Assembly: GCA_003576765.1 (NCBI GenBank)
Contig: QEVP01000005.1
Span: 1-64,000 of the forward strand
Direction of reading: 5' to 3'
From: Pseudomonadota bacterium
GTDB lineage: Bacteria > Pseudomonadota > Alphaproteobacteria > Rhizobiales > Xanthobacteraceae
Length of the DNA: 64,000 bases
Shown here: positions 1-7,718 of the stretch, piece after piece
Numbering within the stretch: position 1 is the stretch's first letter
How the letters are laid out: every line of letters starts with the position of its first letter
The notes under the pieces: model-generated
What the model was told of the DNA's origin: nothing
The model's input: the letters and a program-made list of their open reading frames with translations, nothing else
Databases searched by the model: none
Translations under genes and position numbers: made by a program

Positions 1-403
1 CCGCCGTCGAGCCGAAGAACGTCGTGGTCCGCCGCACCTGATCGACGGTGATCACCGTGTTCATCACGCCGCGGTCGTTGAGCGTCCGCTCCAGCGTCAA
101 CAGCCCGCCATGCGCCCCGGCGGCGACCTGCCGCGCCACCGGATGCTCCGGGTCGAGCGCAAGCGAGGTAGCGCTCTGGACTTCGGGGGCTGTCGGGTCG
201 CCATGGGCCAGCACGAAGCGGGCAAGCCGATAGGCCAGCGTCGCCTTGCCGACGCCGCTGGCGCCGCCGATCAGCCAGGCATGCGGCATGGCGCCGCCGC
301 GGTAAGCGGCGAGCAGCATCGCCTCGGCCTCGCGATGGCCGTAGAGCGCCGCGTTATGGCGCGGATGAGGGACGGCGTCGTCGGGCGCCTCGGCCTTGCT
401 CAT
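1..403 (-). CDS. holB: DNA polymerase III delta' subunit, 5' part only (cut by window edge)
   Basis: The first ~134 codons of a clamp-loader subunit; the gene runs off the left edge. The N-terminus has a HxxAxxxL-type entry (PHPRHNAALYGH), then PHAWLIGGASGVGKATLAYR. This is the degenerate Walker A region of delta', where SGVGKA replaces GxxGxGKT/S, as expected for a subunit that assists loading rather than being the main ATPase. The ATG at 403-401 overlaps the tmk TGA at 402-400 (ATGA), so translation is probably coupled. The tmk-holB pairing is classical in proteobacteria and couples dTMP kinase with a replisome part. Only the N-terminal AAA+ part is visible, so nothing can be said about the C-terminal collar domain. 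Confidence 0.9.
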   Translation of the reverse strand, partial: MSKAEAPDDAVPHPRHNAALYGHREAEAMLLAAYRGGAMPHAWLIGGASGVGKATLAYRLARFVLAHGDPTAPEVQSATSLALDPEHPVARQVAAGAHGGLLTLERTLNDRGVMNTVITVDQVRRTTTFFGSTA

Positions 404-1137
404 GCCCCTGCCCTCGCCTTCGTTCTCGCATTGGCCCTCGTCTTGGCGTTCGCTTTGGTCGCGCGTTCCGACGGTGGCGCAAGCCGCTCTCGCACGGTGG
501 TCCAGATGCGGTCCGCGACGTCGTCCGGTGTACCGGTGGCGTCGATCACGACGCAGCGCTCGGGGTTGTCCCGCGCGATCTGGAGATAAGCCTGACGCAG
601 CCGCTCGTGGAAGGGCGCGCCTTCGGCCTCAAAACGGTCCGCCGCACCGGTGCCGCGCCGCGCCGCGGCACGGCTGAGTCCCACGTCAGCCGGTAGATCC
701 AGAACCAGGGTCAGGTCGGGTTTGAGGTCGCCGATGGTGACACGCTCCAGCGCATCGAGCAGATGGGGATCGACCTGGCCGAGGATGCCCTGATAGACGC
801 GGGTGGAATCGGCGAAGCGGTCGCACAACACCCACGTCCCCGCCGCCAGCGCCGGGGCGATGACGCGATGGACGTGATCGTCGCGGGCGGCGGCGAACAA
901 CAGCGATTCCAGTTCAACACCGATCAGCTTGCCCATGCCCGATAGCACGACATGGCGCAGCGCCTCGGCGCCCGGCGTGCCGCCCGGCTCACGGGTCACC
1001 AGCGTCGCGACATGCGCGGCTTCGAGCCGCTCGGCGAGTTTGCGGATCTGCGTCGATTTGCCGGAGCCCTCGCCGCCCTCGAAGGTGATGAAGCGCCCGC
1101 GTGCCGGCTTGCGCTGCTTCGTTGCCATCCGCGCCAT
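400..1137 (-). CDS. tmk: Thymidylate kinase
   Basis: Converts dTMP to dTDP with ATP in the cytosol, for dTTP supply. It is 245 aa. The P-loop GGEGSGKST lies at residues 21-29, the DRF motif at 106-108 (LCDRFADST), and an Arg-rich LID-like segment (RAAARRGTGAADRFE) follows. The usual family length is about 205-215 aa. The extra ~30 residues are a C-terminal tail of Ala, Lys, Arg and Thr (AKTRANARTKARA) that looks disordered and basic. The start at ATG 1137 is 3 bp after the carboxypeptidase stop; a second ATG three codons later (MATKQ) is also possible. Its stop overlaps the holB start. Function is secure from the motifs; the role of the tail is unknown. Confidence 0.96.
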   Translation of the reverse strand: MARMATKQRKPARGRFITFEGGEGSGKSTQIRKLAERLEAAHVATLVTREPGGTPGAEALRHVVLSGMGKLIGVELESLLFAAARDDHVHRVIAPALAAGTWVLCDRFADSTRVYQGILGQVDPHLLDALERVTIGDLKPDLTLVLDLPADVGLSRAAARRGTGAADRFEAEGAPFHERLRQAYLQIARDNPERCVVIDATGTPDDVADRIWTTVRERLAPPSERATKANAKTRANARTKARAGA

Positions 1138-1140
1138 CGC

Positions 1141-2382
1141 CTACAGCCTCTCGAGGCCGGCGCGGAACAGGCCGACAAACAGTTCGGCGGCGCCATCGAG
1201 CGCGCGCTGCGTGGTGGTGCCGCGCGCGACGCCCGCCGCGGTATAGAGCGGCATCTCGACGGCGACGCTGCCATTACGCCATACCCTGACCACGCCGACC
1301 TGCCGGCCGGCCTCAATCGGCGCGCGCAACGGCCCCTGATAAACAACACGCGCCAGCAGCTTGTCGCTGCCGTTGCGATGGACCATCACCGCGACCGGTT
1401 CCGGGCTGACCAGCGCCACCGACCCTTCGGCGCCGCCAAACACCTTGGCATTGGCGATGACGTGGCCGGGCGCGAACACCGTGCGCGTCTCGAAATTGCG
1501 AAAACCCCATTCCAGCAGCTTCTTCGCCTCGTTCGCTCGCGCAGCGGCGGTTTCCAGCCCGTTGACGACGACAATCAGCCGCGTGCCGTTTTGCAGCGCC
1601 GAGCCGACCAGGCCGTAGCCGCCCTCCTTGGTGTAGCCGGTCTTGAAACCGTCGGCGCCGTCGAGCGAGGCAAGCAACGGATTGCGGTTGTGCTGCCGGA
1701 TCTTGTTCCAGGTGAACTCGCGCTCGCCGAACAGCTTGTAGAACTCCGGGTAGGTCTGGATGATGTGGCGGGCCAACTGCGCCAGCTCGCGCACCGACAT
1801 CTTGTTGTTGGGGTCGGGCAGCCCGGTGGTGTTGCCAAAGGTCGAATCCTTCAGGCCGATGGCGCGGGCGCGGGCCGTCATCTTCTCGACGAAGGCCGCC
1901 TCGTTGCCGGCGATGCCCTCGGCGAGGATCATGCAGGAATCGTTGCCGCTCTGGACGATGGCGCCGCGCAGCAGGTCGGCGACCGCGATGCGGCTGTGGA
2001 TCGCGGCGAACATCGTCGAGCCGCCGGAGGGCGCGCCGCCCTTGCGCCAGGCGTTTTCGCTGACGTGATACTCGTCGGTGAGCTTGACCTCGCCCTTTTC
2101 GATGGCGTCGAACACGGTCTCGACGGTCATCAGCTTCATCATGCTCGACGGCGCGCGCAGTTCGTCGGCGTTCTTCTCGAACAATACGCTGCCGCTCGTC
2201 GCCTCGATCAGGATCGCGGTCGGCGCCTCGGTCTCGAACCCCTCGTCCTTCTTCGCATCCCGTCCCTGCGCCAGCGCCGTCGCTACCATGCCGACGACAA
2301 AGGCGGCGGCCAGCACCGCCCCGCCCCATGCGGACAGTCGGCCGACGGCGCGGCGCGGCGGTCTGGTCGGTAGCTGCAACAT
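1141..2382 (-). CDS. D-alanyl-D-alanine carboxypeptidase (low-molecular-weight PBP)
   Basis: Periplasmic serine peptidase that trims the terminal D-Ala from peptidoglycan pentapeptides. The three active-site motifs are in order: SMMK at residues 80-83, SGN at 145-147 and KTG at 247-249 (DGFKTGYT). An N-terminal hydrophobic segment ending near ATALAQG is a signal peptide. A beta-rich PBP5-type C-terminal domain follows the catalytic part. The length of 413 aa fits DacA/DacC/DacF proteins. I chose ATG 2382 because CGAGGAG lies just upstream; an in-frame TTG at 2400 has no Shine-Dalgarno sequence. It is first in an apparent operon with tmk and holB. Which Dac paralogue it is cannot be told from sequence alone. 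Confidence 0.94.
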   Translation of the reverse strand: MLQLPTRPPRRAVGRLSAWGGAVLAAAFVVGMVATALAQGRDAKKDEGFETEAPTAILIEATSGSVLFEKNADELRAPSSMMKLMTVETVFDAIEKGEVKLTDEYHVSENAWRKGGAPSGGSTMFAAIHSRIAVADLLRGAIVQSGNDSCMILAEGIAGNEAAFVEKMTARARAIGLKDSTFGNTTGLPDPNNKMSVRELAQLARHIIQTYPEFYKLFGEREFTWNKIRQHNRNPLLASLDGADGFKTGYTKEGGYGLVGSALQNGTRLIVVVNGLETAAARANEAKKLLEWGFRNFETRTVFAPGHVIANAKVFGGAEGSVALVSPEPVAVMVHRNGSDKLLARVVYQGPLRAPIEAGRQVGVVRVWRNGSVAVEMPLYTAAGVARGTTTQRALDGAAELFVGLFRAGLERL

Positions 2383-2521
2383 GGCTCCTCGATAGCGCAA
2401 GATGACGACGTCCGGCAGTGACTGTGCCCGCAGAAAGCGATCAGATCATGATCGTGCGCCTTCTACACCGACACCGGCCCGGCGCGAAACGGCCGCAGGC
2501 TGGCCGCCGTCCCCAAAACGG

Positions 2522-2549
2522 CAAAGGCCGCCCTCGCGGACGGCCTTTG
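2522..2549 (-). terminator. Hairpin, possible catalase transcript terminator
   Basis: Perfect 9-bp stem CAAAGGCCG / CGGCCTTTG around a 10-base loop. It lies in the 357-bp gap between the carboxypeptidase start and the catalase stop. Only the minus-strand catalase transcript would run into it, about 190 bp after its stop. On that strand a short T run (GTTTTGG) follows four bases after the stem. It resembles an intrinsic terminator but lacks a long U tract. Confidence 0.4.
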
Positions 2550-2568
2550 TTGTCAGGACCGTGCAGCC

Positions 2569-2643
2569 AGTGGAGCGAATTTGACATTCGCTATCTGCGT
2601 AGCGGCGAGTCCGGGAAGCGAATGTCAAATCCAACGCTCCACT
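2569..2643. repeat. Long palindromic element A
   Basis: The left arm at 2569-2592 begins AGTGGAGCGAATTTGACATT. The right arm at 2617-2643 is its reverse complement apart from a 3-base insertion and one adjacent mismatch. The arms enclose a 24-base loop. The composition is less GC-rich than the neighbouring genes. It sits downstream of the catalase gene on the minus strand, 15 bp from a second, unrelated palindrome. It looks like a miniature interspersed palindromic repeat rather than a coding element. No ORF of substance lies here. Confidence 0.75.
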
Positions 2644-2658
2644 CGAAACTTATATTTG

Positions 2659-2733
2659 CTAGTGGTCCTTTAATTCCAACATTTGCACAGGATCCGCTGA
2701 AACGGGATGCAAATGTTGGAATTGGACCACTAG
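2659..2733. repeat. Long palindromic element B
   Basis: Outer arms start and end with CTAGTGGTCC / GGACCACTAG. The left arm is 2659-2687 and the right arm 2708-2733. They match over 26 bases except for a 3-base insertion (TTT) in the left arm. The loop is about 20 bases with GGATCC-like symmetry. It ends only 7 bp beyond the catalase stop codon, so it would form a stem at the 3' end of that mRNA. The CTAG ends make it look like a small mobile or REP-type element. Confidence 0.78.
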
Positions 2734-2739
2734 ATCGGC

Positions 2740-4212
2740 CTATTCGGCGGCCTGCGCGGTCGGAATCTCCTTTTCCGACAAGCCAAGCGCCTTGGCGACG
2801 CCCTGCGCGTAGGCCGGATCGGCGCGGTGGAAGTGCGCGAGCTGGCGCCTGACGATCTCGAGCGGCACGCCCTGCATCGCCGCGGCGATGTTATTGAAGA
2901 GCTGCTGCTTCTGATCGGCGTTCATCAGCCGGAACAGGTCGCCGGGCTGGCGGTAGTCGTCGTTGCCGTCGCGGTGGTTGTAGCGGTCGGCGGCGCCGTC
3001 AATCGCCAGTGGCGGCTCGCGGAAGCTCGAGTCCTCGGCCGGGCCGTTCATGCTGTTCGGCTCGTAATAGGCGTCCGGGTTGGCCGGCCCTGCGAGCTTC
3101 ATCGTGCCGTCGGCATGATAGGTGTTGACCGGACAGCGCGGCTTGTTGACCGGGAGCTGCTCGGCATTGACGCCGACGCGGTAGCGGTGTGCGTCGCCGT
3201 AGGAGAAGATGCGCGCCTGCAGCATCTTGTCCGGCGAATGCCCGACACCCGGCACGATGTTGGCGGGCGTCAACGCCGCCTGCTCGACCTCGGCAAAATA
3301 GTTCTCCGGGTTACGGTTGAGTTCGAGCACGCCGACCTCGATCAGCGGGTAATCGCCGTGCGGCCACACCTTGGTCAAGTCAAATGGGTTGTACCAGTGC
3401 TTGTTGGCATCGGCCTCCGGCATGGCCTGAATGTAGAACGTCCACCGCGGGAAATCGCCGCGCTCGATGGCCTCGTAGAGATCGCGCTGGTGCGTCTCGC
3501 GATCGTGGCCGACCTTCTCGGCCGCTTCGGCGTTGGTCCAGTTCTTGATGCCCTGCTGCGTCTTGAAGTGAAACTTGACCCAGTGCCGCTCGCCCTTGGC
3601 GTTGATGAAGGCGTAGGTGTGCGAGCCGAAACCGTGGACGTGGCGATAGCTCTGCGGCAGGCCGCGGTCGGACATCAGCGTCGTGACCTGATGCAGGCTT
3701 TCCGGCGACAGCGACCAGAAATCCCACATCGCGGTGGCCGAGCGCATGTTGGTGCGCGGGTGACGCTTCTGGGTGTGGATGAAGTCGGGGAATTTCAGCG
3801 GGTCGCGCAGGAAGAACACCGGCGTATTGTTGCCGACGATGTCCCAGTTGCCTTCCTCCGTATAGAAGCGCAGCGCAAAGCCGCGCACGTCGCGCTCGGC
3901 ATCGGCGGCACCGCGCTCGCCGGCGACCGTGGAGAAGCGCAGGAATGCCTCGGTCTGCTTGCCGATCTTCGAAAGCGCCGCGGCGCGGGTGTATTTCGTG
4001 ACGTCATGGGTCACCGTCAGCGTGCCATAGGCGCCAGAGCCCTTGGCATGCACGGTGCGCTCGGGAATGCGCTCGCGGTTCTGATGCGCGAGCTTTTCGA
4101 GCAGATGGAAGTCCTGCATCAGCACCGGCCCGCGCGGACCGGCCGTGATGGTGTTCTGATTGTCGGCAACCGGGGCGCCGGAGTCGGTGGTCAGGATCGG
4201 TCGTTTTGCCAT
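2740..4212 (-). CDS. katA: Haem catalase (small-subunit, clade 3 type)
   Basis: Decomposes hydrogen peroxide to water and oxygen. It is 490 aa, typical of small-subunit monofunctional catalases. Catalytic His55 lies in [12 protein letters not shown], the distal Asn128 in [12 protein letters not shown], and the proximal haem ligand Tyr338 in [12 protein letters not shown]. An NADPH-binding-type core follows, and no long C-terminal flavodoxin-like domain is present, excluding the large-subunit class. There is no signal peptide, so it is cytosolic. It is divergently transcribed from an OxyR-type regulator 155 bp away, which strongly suggests peroxide induction. Two long palindromes follow its stop codon. 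The symbol katA is used for the family; the local paralogue name is not knowable here. Confidence 0.97.
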   Translation of the reverse strand: MAKRPILTTDSGAPVADNQNTITAGPRGPVLMQDFHLLEKLAHQNRERIPERTVHAKGSGAYGTLTVTHDVTKYTRAAALSKIGKQTEAFLRFSTVAGERGAADAERDVRGFALRFYTEEGNWDIVGNNTPVFFLRDPLKFPDFIHTQKRHPRTNMRSATAMWDFWSLSPESLHQVTTLMSDRGLPQSYRHVHGFGSHTYAFINAKGERHWVKFHFKTQQGIKNWTNAEAAEKVGHDRETHQRDLYEAIERGDFPRWTFYIQAMPEADANKHWYNPFDLTKVWPHGDYPLIEVGVLELNRNPENYFAEVEQAALTPANIVPGVGHSPDKMLQARIFSYGDAHRYRVGVNAEQLPVNKPRCPVNTYHADGTMKLAGPANPDAYYEPNSMNGPAEDSSFREPPLAIDGAADRYNHRDGNDDYRQPGDLFRLMNADQKQQLFNNIAAAMQGVPLEIVRRQLAHFHRADPAYAQGVAKALGLSEKEIPTAQAAE

Positions 4213-4367
4213 GGTTCAACTCCTTGAACGGCGTTGGAACGGCCTTCGCTGCGGCCTTGGACTGTGTCCGGGACGAGTACCGTTTGGAATGACTCTAGGT
4301 CGAGTTGTTCATCAGGTCTAATCGTATTAAGAGTAACAACGATAAGTTTTTCTGATAAATATGCGCC
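4213..4367. promoter_or_regulatory. Divergent catalase/OxyR control region
   Basis: 155 bp between the two divergent start codons, with an AT-rich core at about 4300-4360 that contrasts with the GC-rich genes. An inverted pair GTTGTT (4304-4309) / AACAAC (4335-4340) and a second pair ATCG (4321-4324) / CGAT (4340-4343) lie in this core. LysR-type regulators commonly bind such dyads (T-N11-A) between divergent promoters. Exact operator half-sites and promoter elements cannot be fixed from one sequence. Confidence 0.5.
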
Positions 4368-5282
4368 ATGATCACCCTTCGGCAACTCCGCTATTTCGAG
4401 GCCGTAGCCCGCACCGGCAATTTCGGCGAGGCTGCCAACCAGTGCGCGGTGACGCAGCCGGCGCTGTCGATGCAGATTCAGGAGCTGGAGCGTGCGCTCG
4501 ACATGCGGCTGATGGAGCGCAGTCGCCGCGGCGTGACGCTGACCGAGCCGGGCCGCGAGATCGCCCGCCGTGCCGCGCGCATCCTCACCGGGGTCCGCGA
4601 TATCGTCGATTTCGCCCGCAGCCAGGGCGAGCTTGCGGCCGGCCCCCTGCACTTCGGGGTCATCCCGTCGATCGCGCCCTATGTGCTGCCGGCGCTGCTG
4701 CCGCGTATCCACGAGGCCATGCCGGATCTCGATCTGCATCTGCGCGAAACCCAGACCCAGCAGCTCACCCGCGAACTGATCGACGGGCAGCTCGATCTGC
4801 TGCTGCTGGCGCTGCCGGTCGAACACCCGGACATCGAAACGCTCAAACTGTTCGATGATCGCTTTCTGCTGGCGATGCCGGCCTCGCGGCGGATCGATCA
4901 CGCCATTCTGGCAACGCCCGAGCTACTGGAACGCGACCGCCTGCTGTTGCTGGAAGAAGGCCACTGCCTGCGCGAGCAGGCGCTGGCGTTCTGCAGCCTG
5001 CGCCGCATCGACAATTTCGACACGTTCGGAGCGTCCAGCCTGTCCACCATCGTGCAGATGGTCGCCAACGGGCTCGGCATGACGCTGCTGCCCGAACTGT
5101 GCATCACGCTCGAGGAGCGCCGGGCCGACATCCGCCTGATGCGCTTTGCCGAACCGCAGCCCAAGCGCGTCATCGGGCTCGCCTGGCGGCGAAGCTCGCC
5201 GCGGCGGCACCACTATGCGGAGTTGGGAGCGCTAATTACCGCGGCGACCGCAGCGCAGATGCAGGCCGCCGCCCGGCTGTAG
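4368..5282 (+). CDS. oxyR: OxyR-type LysR-family peroxide regulator
   Basis: A 304-aa LysR-family DNA-binding regulator. Residues 1-60 form the winged helix-turn-helix (LRQLRYFEAVARTGNFGEAA). A periplasmic-binding-protein-like effector domain follows. The decisive motif is GHCLREQALAFC, which places Cys200 and Cys209 exactly as the redox pair Cys199/Cys208 of E. coli OxyR; these form a disulphide on peroxide exposure. The C-terminal GLGMTLLPEL and RVIGLAWRRSSPRR segments also match OxyR. It starts at ATG 4368 and is divergent from the catalase gene, its likely target. Like other LysR proteins it probably also represses its own promoter. Confidence 0.94.
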   Translation: MITLRQLRYFEAVARTGNFGEAANQCAVTQPALSMQIQELERALDMRLMERSRRGVTLTEPGREIARRAARILTGVRDIVDFARSQGELAAGPLHFGVIPSIAPYVLPALLPRIHEAMPDLDLHLRETQTQQLTRELIDGQLDLLLLALPVEHPDIETLKLFDDRFLLAMPASRRIDHAILATPELLERDRLLLLEEGHCLREQALAFCSLRRIDNFDTFGASSLSTIVQMVANGLGMTLLPELCITLEERRADIRLMRFAEPQPKRVIGLAWRRSSPRRHHYAELGALITAATAAQMQAAARL

Positions 5283-5294
5283 GATGCGCGGCGC

Positions 5295-5951
5295 TTACGA
5301 GGCCACCCGGCGGTCAAAACCGTAGAAGCGCATCATCGAGGTCCAGCAGGCGCGGTTGAACTGCATCGAGGCACGCGCGACATCGAGCGGCGCGGTCCAC
5401 GCCCCCGCAACGACGGGAGCGAGCGGCGCATCGGCGGTGTCCACCGTCTCCGCTTCCACCTCTGCCGCCTCGTGCTCGAGGTCGATCAGGCCCGTGGACT
5501 CGCCCTGCTGGAAGGTGAGCTTGGCGCCGAACTTGCGGGCCAGCGCGCGCATGGCGTCGTTATCGGAGCCAGTGGTGATGCGCAGCGCGGCAAAGCCGCG
5601 TCGGCGTGCCTCGGCGATCAGGCGGGTGAACAGCACGCTGCCGAGCCCCTTGCCGCGGTACGGCCGCTCGACGGAAAAGGCGACCTCGGGCGCATCGTCA
5701 CCGTTGAAGGGATGCAGTTCGGCGGCGCCGCGGACCTGGCCGGCCTCGACATAGGCGATCACCAAGGTGCCGTCGGTCAGGCAGCGGTCGGCGTAGCGCG
5801 TCACATAGGCGTCGTCGGCGACGCCGTTGAAACGGTCGTGACGGCTCTCCGGATCGAGCCGCAGCAGATGGTCCTTGAGCAGCGGCATTTCGGCGGGCTT
5901 CAGCGTCCGCACGCCGCCGATGATGTGGGCGGGAACAGGGCTGTTGCGCAT
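5295..5951 (-). CDS. GNAT-family N-acetyltransferase
   Basis: 218 aa. The acetyl-CoA binding motif A is visible as VERPYRGKGLGSVLFTRLI, followed by a helix and the motif-B-like segment NDAMRALARKFGAKL. The N-terminus (RTLKPAEMPLLKDHLLRLDPESR) resembles GNAT proteins fused to, or related to, Pat-type protein acetyltransferases. The last ~60 residues are not GNAT core. ATG 5951 was chosen because GAGG sits 8 bases upstream; an in-frame GTG at 5984 lacks one. The substrate cannot be predicted. It converges with oxyR, 12 bp apart. Confidence 0.8.
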   Translation of the reverse strand: MRNSPVPAHIIGGVRTLKPAEMPLLKDHLLRLDPESRHDRFNGVADDAYVTRYADRCLTDGTLVIAYVEAGQVRGAAELHPFNGDDAPEVAFSVERPYRGKGLGSVLFTRLIAEARRRGFAALRITTGSDNDAMRALARKFGAKLTFQQGESTGLIDLEHEAAEVEAETVDTADAPLAPVVAGAWTAPLDVARASMQFNRACWTSMMRFYGFDRRVAS

Positions 5952-6176
5952 GGCGGTTGCCTCGATTGTCGGCGCATTTCTCACGCCGACAACATTGTGC
6001 AGAGCACCATGAATTTCAAGTCATTCTTTCGTGACAGTTTGCACCAGAACAAATGAACCGAAATTCTTTAAGGCTGCTTTCGGAGGTTATATTGAGCGCT
6101 CCTTTGCATCTATCAATCAATATATTCAATATTTTAATGCGCAATAATAATGTTTCAGATAATCGAATTCACATCC
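5952..6176. other. AT-rich intergenic stretch
   Basis: 225 bp between the GNAT start and the thioesterase stop, both minus strand. From about 6055 to 6176 it is strikingly AT-rich (TATTCAATATTTTAATGC and similar), unlike everything around it. An 80-codon frame begins here at 6053 but runs out of phase into the thioesterase gene and shows no protein family, so I do not call it. It probably holds the GNAT promoter. It may also be a remnant of something lost. Confidence 0.5.
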
Positions 6177-6617
6177 CTAAAGGGCCATCTGCGTCTGGGT
6201 CACGACCGCTACCAGCCGCCCATTCCCCGTCTCGATCCGGGTCTGCCAGACCTGGGTCCGGCGTCCGCGATGAATCGGCGTTGCAGTGGCAGTGACCATA
6301 TCCCCCTCTTTCGCGGAACCGACGAAATTGGTCTTGCTCTCGATCGTGGTCGTTCCCCTGGCCCCGTCCGGCAGGTTGAGGACAGTCGCGGCAGCGCCGA
6401 CGCCGTCGGCCAGCGCCATCACCGCGCCGCCATGCAGGACATGGGCAACGGTACAGAGATCGGCACGGACCGCCATGGTCGCCACCACCCGCTCCTTGTC
6501 GGCGGAGACGAACGTGACCCCCATCAGGATGGCAAACGGCATCGGGTGGGCGTGGATGATCTCCAGAGGGGTCATGGCTGCCGGTCCGTCGTTCGAGGCT
6601 TTCAGGGCGCTGGCCAT
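6177..6617 (-). CDS. PaaI-like hotdog-fold thioesterase
   Basis: Predicted acyl-CoA thioesterase of about 146 aa. The diagnostic helix segment HGGAVMALADGVGAAATVL (residues 62-80) matches the PaaI/4-hydroxybenzoyl-CoA thioesterase hotdog fold, followed by TTIESKTNF and a beta-rich end. No signal peptide. Start options are ATG 6617, with a weak GGTAGG upstream, and ATG 6575. The upstream extension to 6674 would overlap the divergent neighbour and is rejected. The physiological substrate is unknown; PaaI relatives often recycle CoA from aberrant acyl or phenylacyl thioesters. Confidence 0.85.
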   Translation of the reverse strand: MASALKASNDGPAAMTPLEIIHAHPMPFAILMGVTFVSADKERVVATMAVRADLCTVAHVLHGGAVMALADGVGAAATVLNLPDGARGTTTIESKTNFVGSAKEGDMVTATATPIHRGRRTQVWQTRIETGNGRLVAVVTQTQMAL

Positions 6618-6647
6618 AAGCCTACCATCGAGCGAGGACGATTCACC

Positions 6648-6932
6648 ATGAGGCCCGCCATGTTCATCCGCCACGAGAGCCCGGCAACCGGCACCGCGCT
6701 AAGGGCCGCCACAACCGTCGGCCTGCTTCTGGGCGCCATGGCCACGGCCGCCGCCACCACGCAGGTCTCGCGCGAAGCCGACATCGCCACGCTGCGCCTC
6801 GGCCAGCGCGTCCTGGTCGATGACGGCTCCTGCCCGGCCGGGCAGATCAAGGAGGTCAAGGGCGTCGCGTTAACCCCGACCGGGGTGACGCGGAGCCGGA
6901 CCTGCGTACCGCGCCGGGGCGCGCGCCGCTGA
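6648..6932 (+). CDS. Small secreted protein, DUF6719-like
   Basis: 94 aa with an N-terminal hydrophobic segment (TTVGLLLGAMATAAATTQ) that reads as a signal peptide. The mature part contains LRLGQRVLVDDGSCPAGQ and LTPTGVTRSRTCVPR, with two cysteines about 30 residues apart that could form a disulphide in the periplasm. From memory this pattern corresponds to a small family seen in Bradyrhizobium relatives (DUF6719); the name is a recollection and not a search result. It starts at ATG 6648, or ATG 6660 four codons later. It is divergent from the thioesterase with only ~30 bp between starts. Function unknown. Confidence 0.65.
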   Translation: MRPAMFIRHESPATGTALRAATTVGLLLGAMATAAATTQVSREADIATLRLGQRVLVDDGSCPAGQIKEVKGVALTPTGVTRSRTCVPRRGARR

Positions 6933-6948
6933 CCGTCCGGCATCGCAG

Positions 6949-7503
6949 CTACTCAAAATGATCGGCGCATTTCTCGATCTGGTCGCCCGCGCCCCACGGC
7001 ATGATCGGCACCGAGGACGTCGAATTGTTTGGCGAGCCTTCGATCAGCCGGTCCGAATAGACCATGTAGACCAGCACGTTGCGCTTCGCGTCGCAGCCCC
7101 GCACGATCTGCATCTTCTTGAAGAACAGCGAGCGGCGCTGGCGAAACACGTCCTCGCCCTGCGAGAGCTTGCCCTTGATGCGGATCGGGCCGATCTGCCG
7201 GCATGACAGCGAGATGTCCGAGACCTCCTCGGCAAGGCCGAGCCAGCCCTTGAAGCCGCCCTTCTCCGGCACGGTGAAGTGGCAGGCGACGCCCTCGACC
7301 TCGGGATCGTCGAGCCCGTAGGTTGCAAGCTTGTCGTTGGGGCTGATCCACTTGAACACGGTGGACTTGCGGAAAATCAGGTCCGGCTCGTCGGCGGCAA
7401 GCGCCGGCGACGCGGCAAGGACTGCGAGCGCCGTGGCGAGCAGCATCAGGATCGGCGCGCGTGCGGTCGTCCGCGTGGCACGTAGGGGGATCGCGAAGGT
7501 CAT
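6949..7503 (-). CDS. creA: CreA family periplasmic protein
   Basis: 184 aa with a clear signal peptide (LMLLATALAVLAASPALAA). The mature part carries the CreA hallmark sequence: FKWISPNDKLATYGLDDP, EGVACHFTVPEKGGFKGWLG, ISLSCRQIGPI and VYMVYSDRLIEGSPNNS. Four cysteines are conserved in spacing. CreA proteins are widespread in proteobacteria but have no firm biochemical role. ATG 7503 has GGAG six bases upstream; ATG 7515 is a nearby alternative. It is convergent with the small secreted protein upstream in the window. Confidence 0.9.
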   Translation of the reverse strand: MTFAIPLRATRTTARAPILMLLATALAVLAASPALAADEPDLIFRKSTVFKWISPNDKLATYGLDDPEVEGVACHFTVPEKGGFKGWLGLAEEVSDISLSCRQIGPIRIKGKLSQGEDVFRQRRSLFFKKMQIVRGCDAKRNVLVYMVYSDRLIEGSPNNSTSSVPIMPWGAGDQIEKCADHFE

Positions 7504-7718
7504 GCGGGTCTCCATTGCTCGACCCTATGTAAGCACCGCCGGACGAAGGCGTCAGCCCGGTCGGCAGGCAGCCGGCTGAAACCGTTTTGCAAACAATCGG
7601 TGCTAGGTCGGAGTTGCAAATGAACCGAAAGGTCCGGGCCGGCCACCTACGTGAGCCGAAACGGCCCGGTCGGTCCGGCTCGATGTGTATCCAGTTGCGT
7701 TGCGTAAAGGAAATCGAG

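Noticed and set aside
2827..4227. 466-codon plus-strand frame opposite the catalase
   Set aside because: Antisense shadow; composition is Val/Ala/Arg-biased with no motif, while the opposite strand is an unambiguous catalase.
6053..6295. 80-codon plus-strand frame starting in the AT-rich island
   Set aside because: Half of it is antisense to the thioesterase gene, and no family or good start signal supports it.
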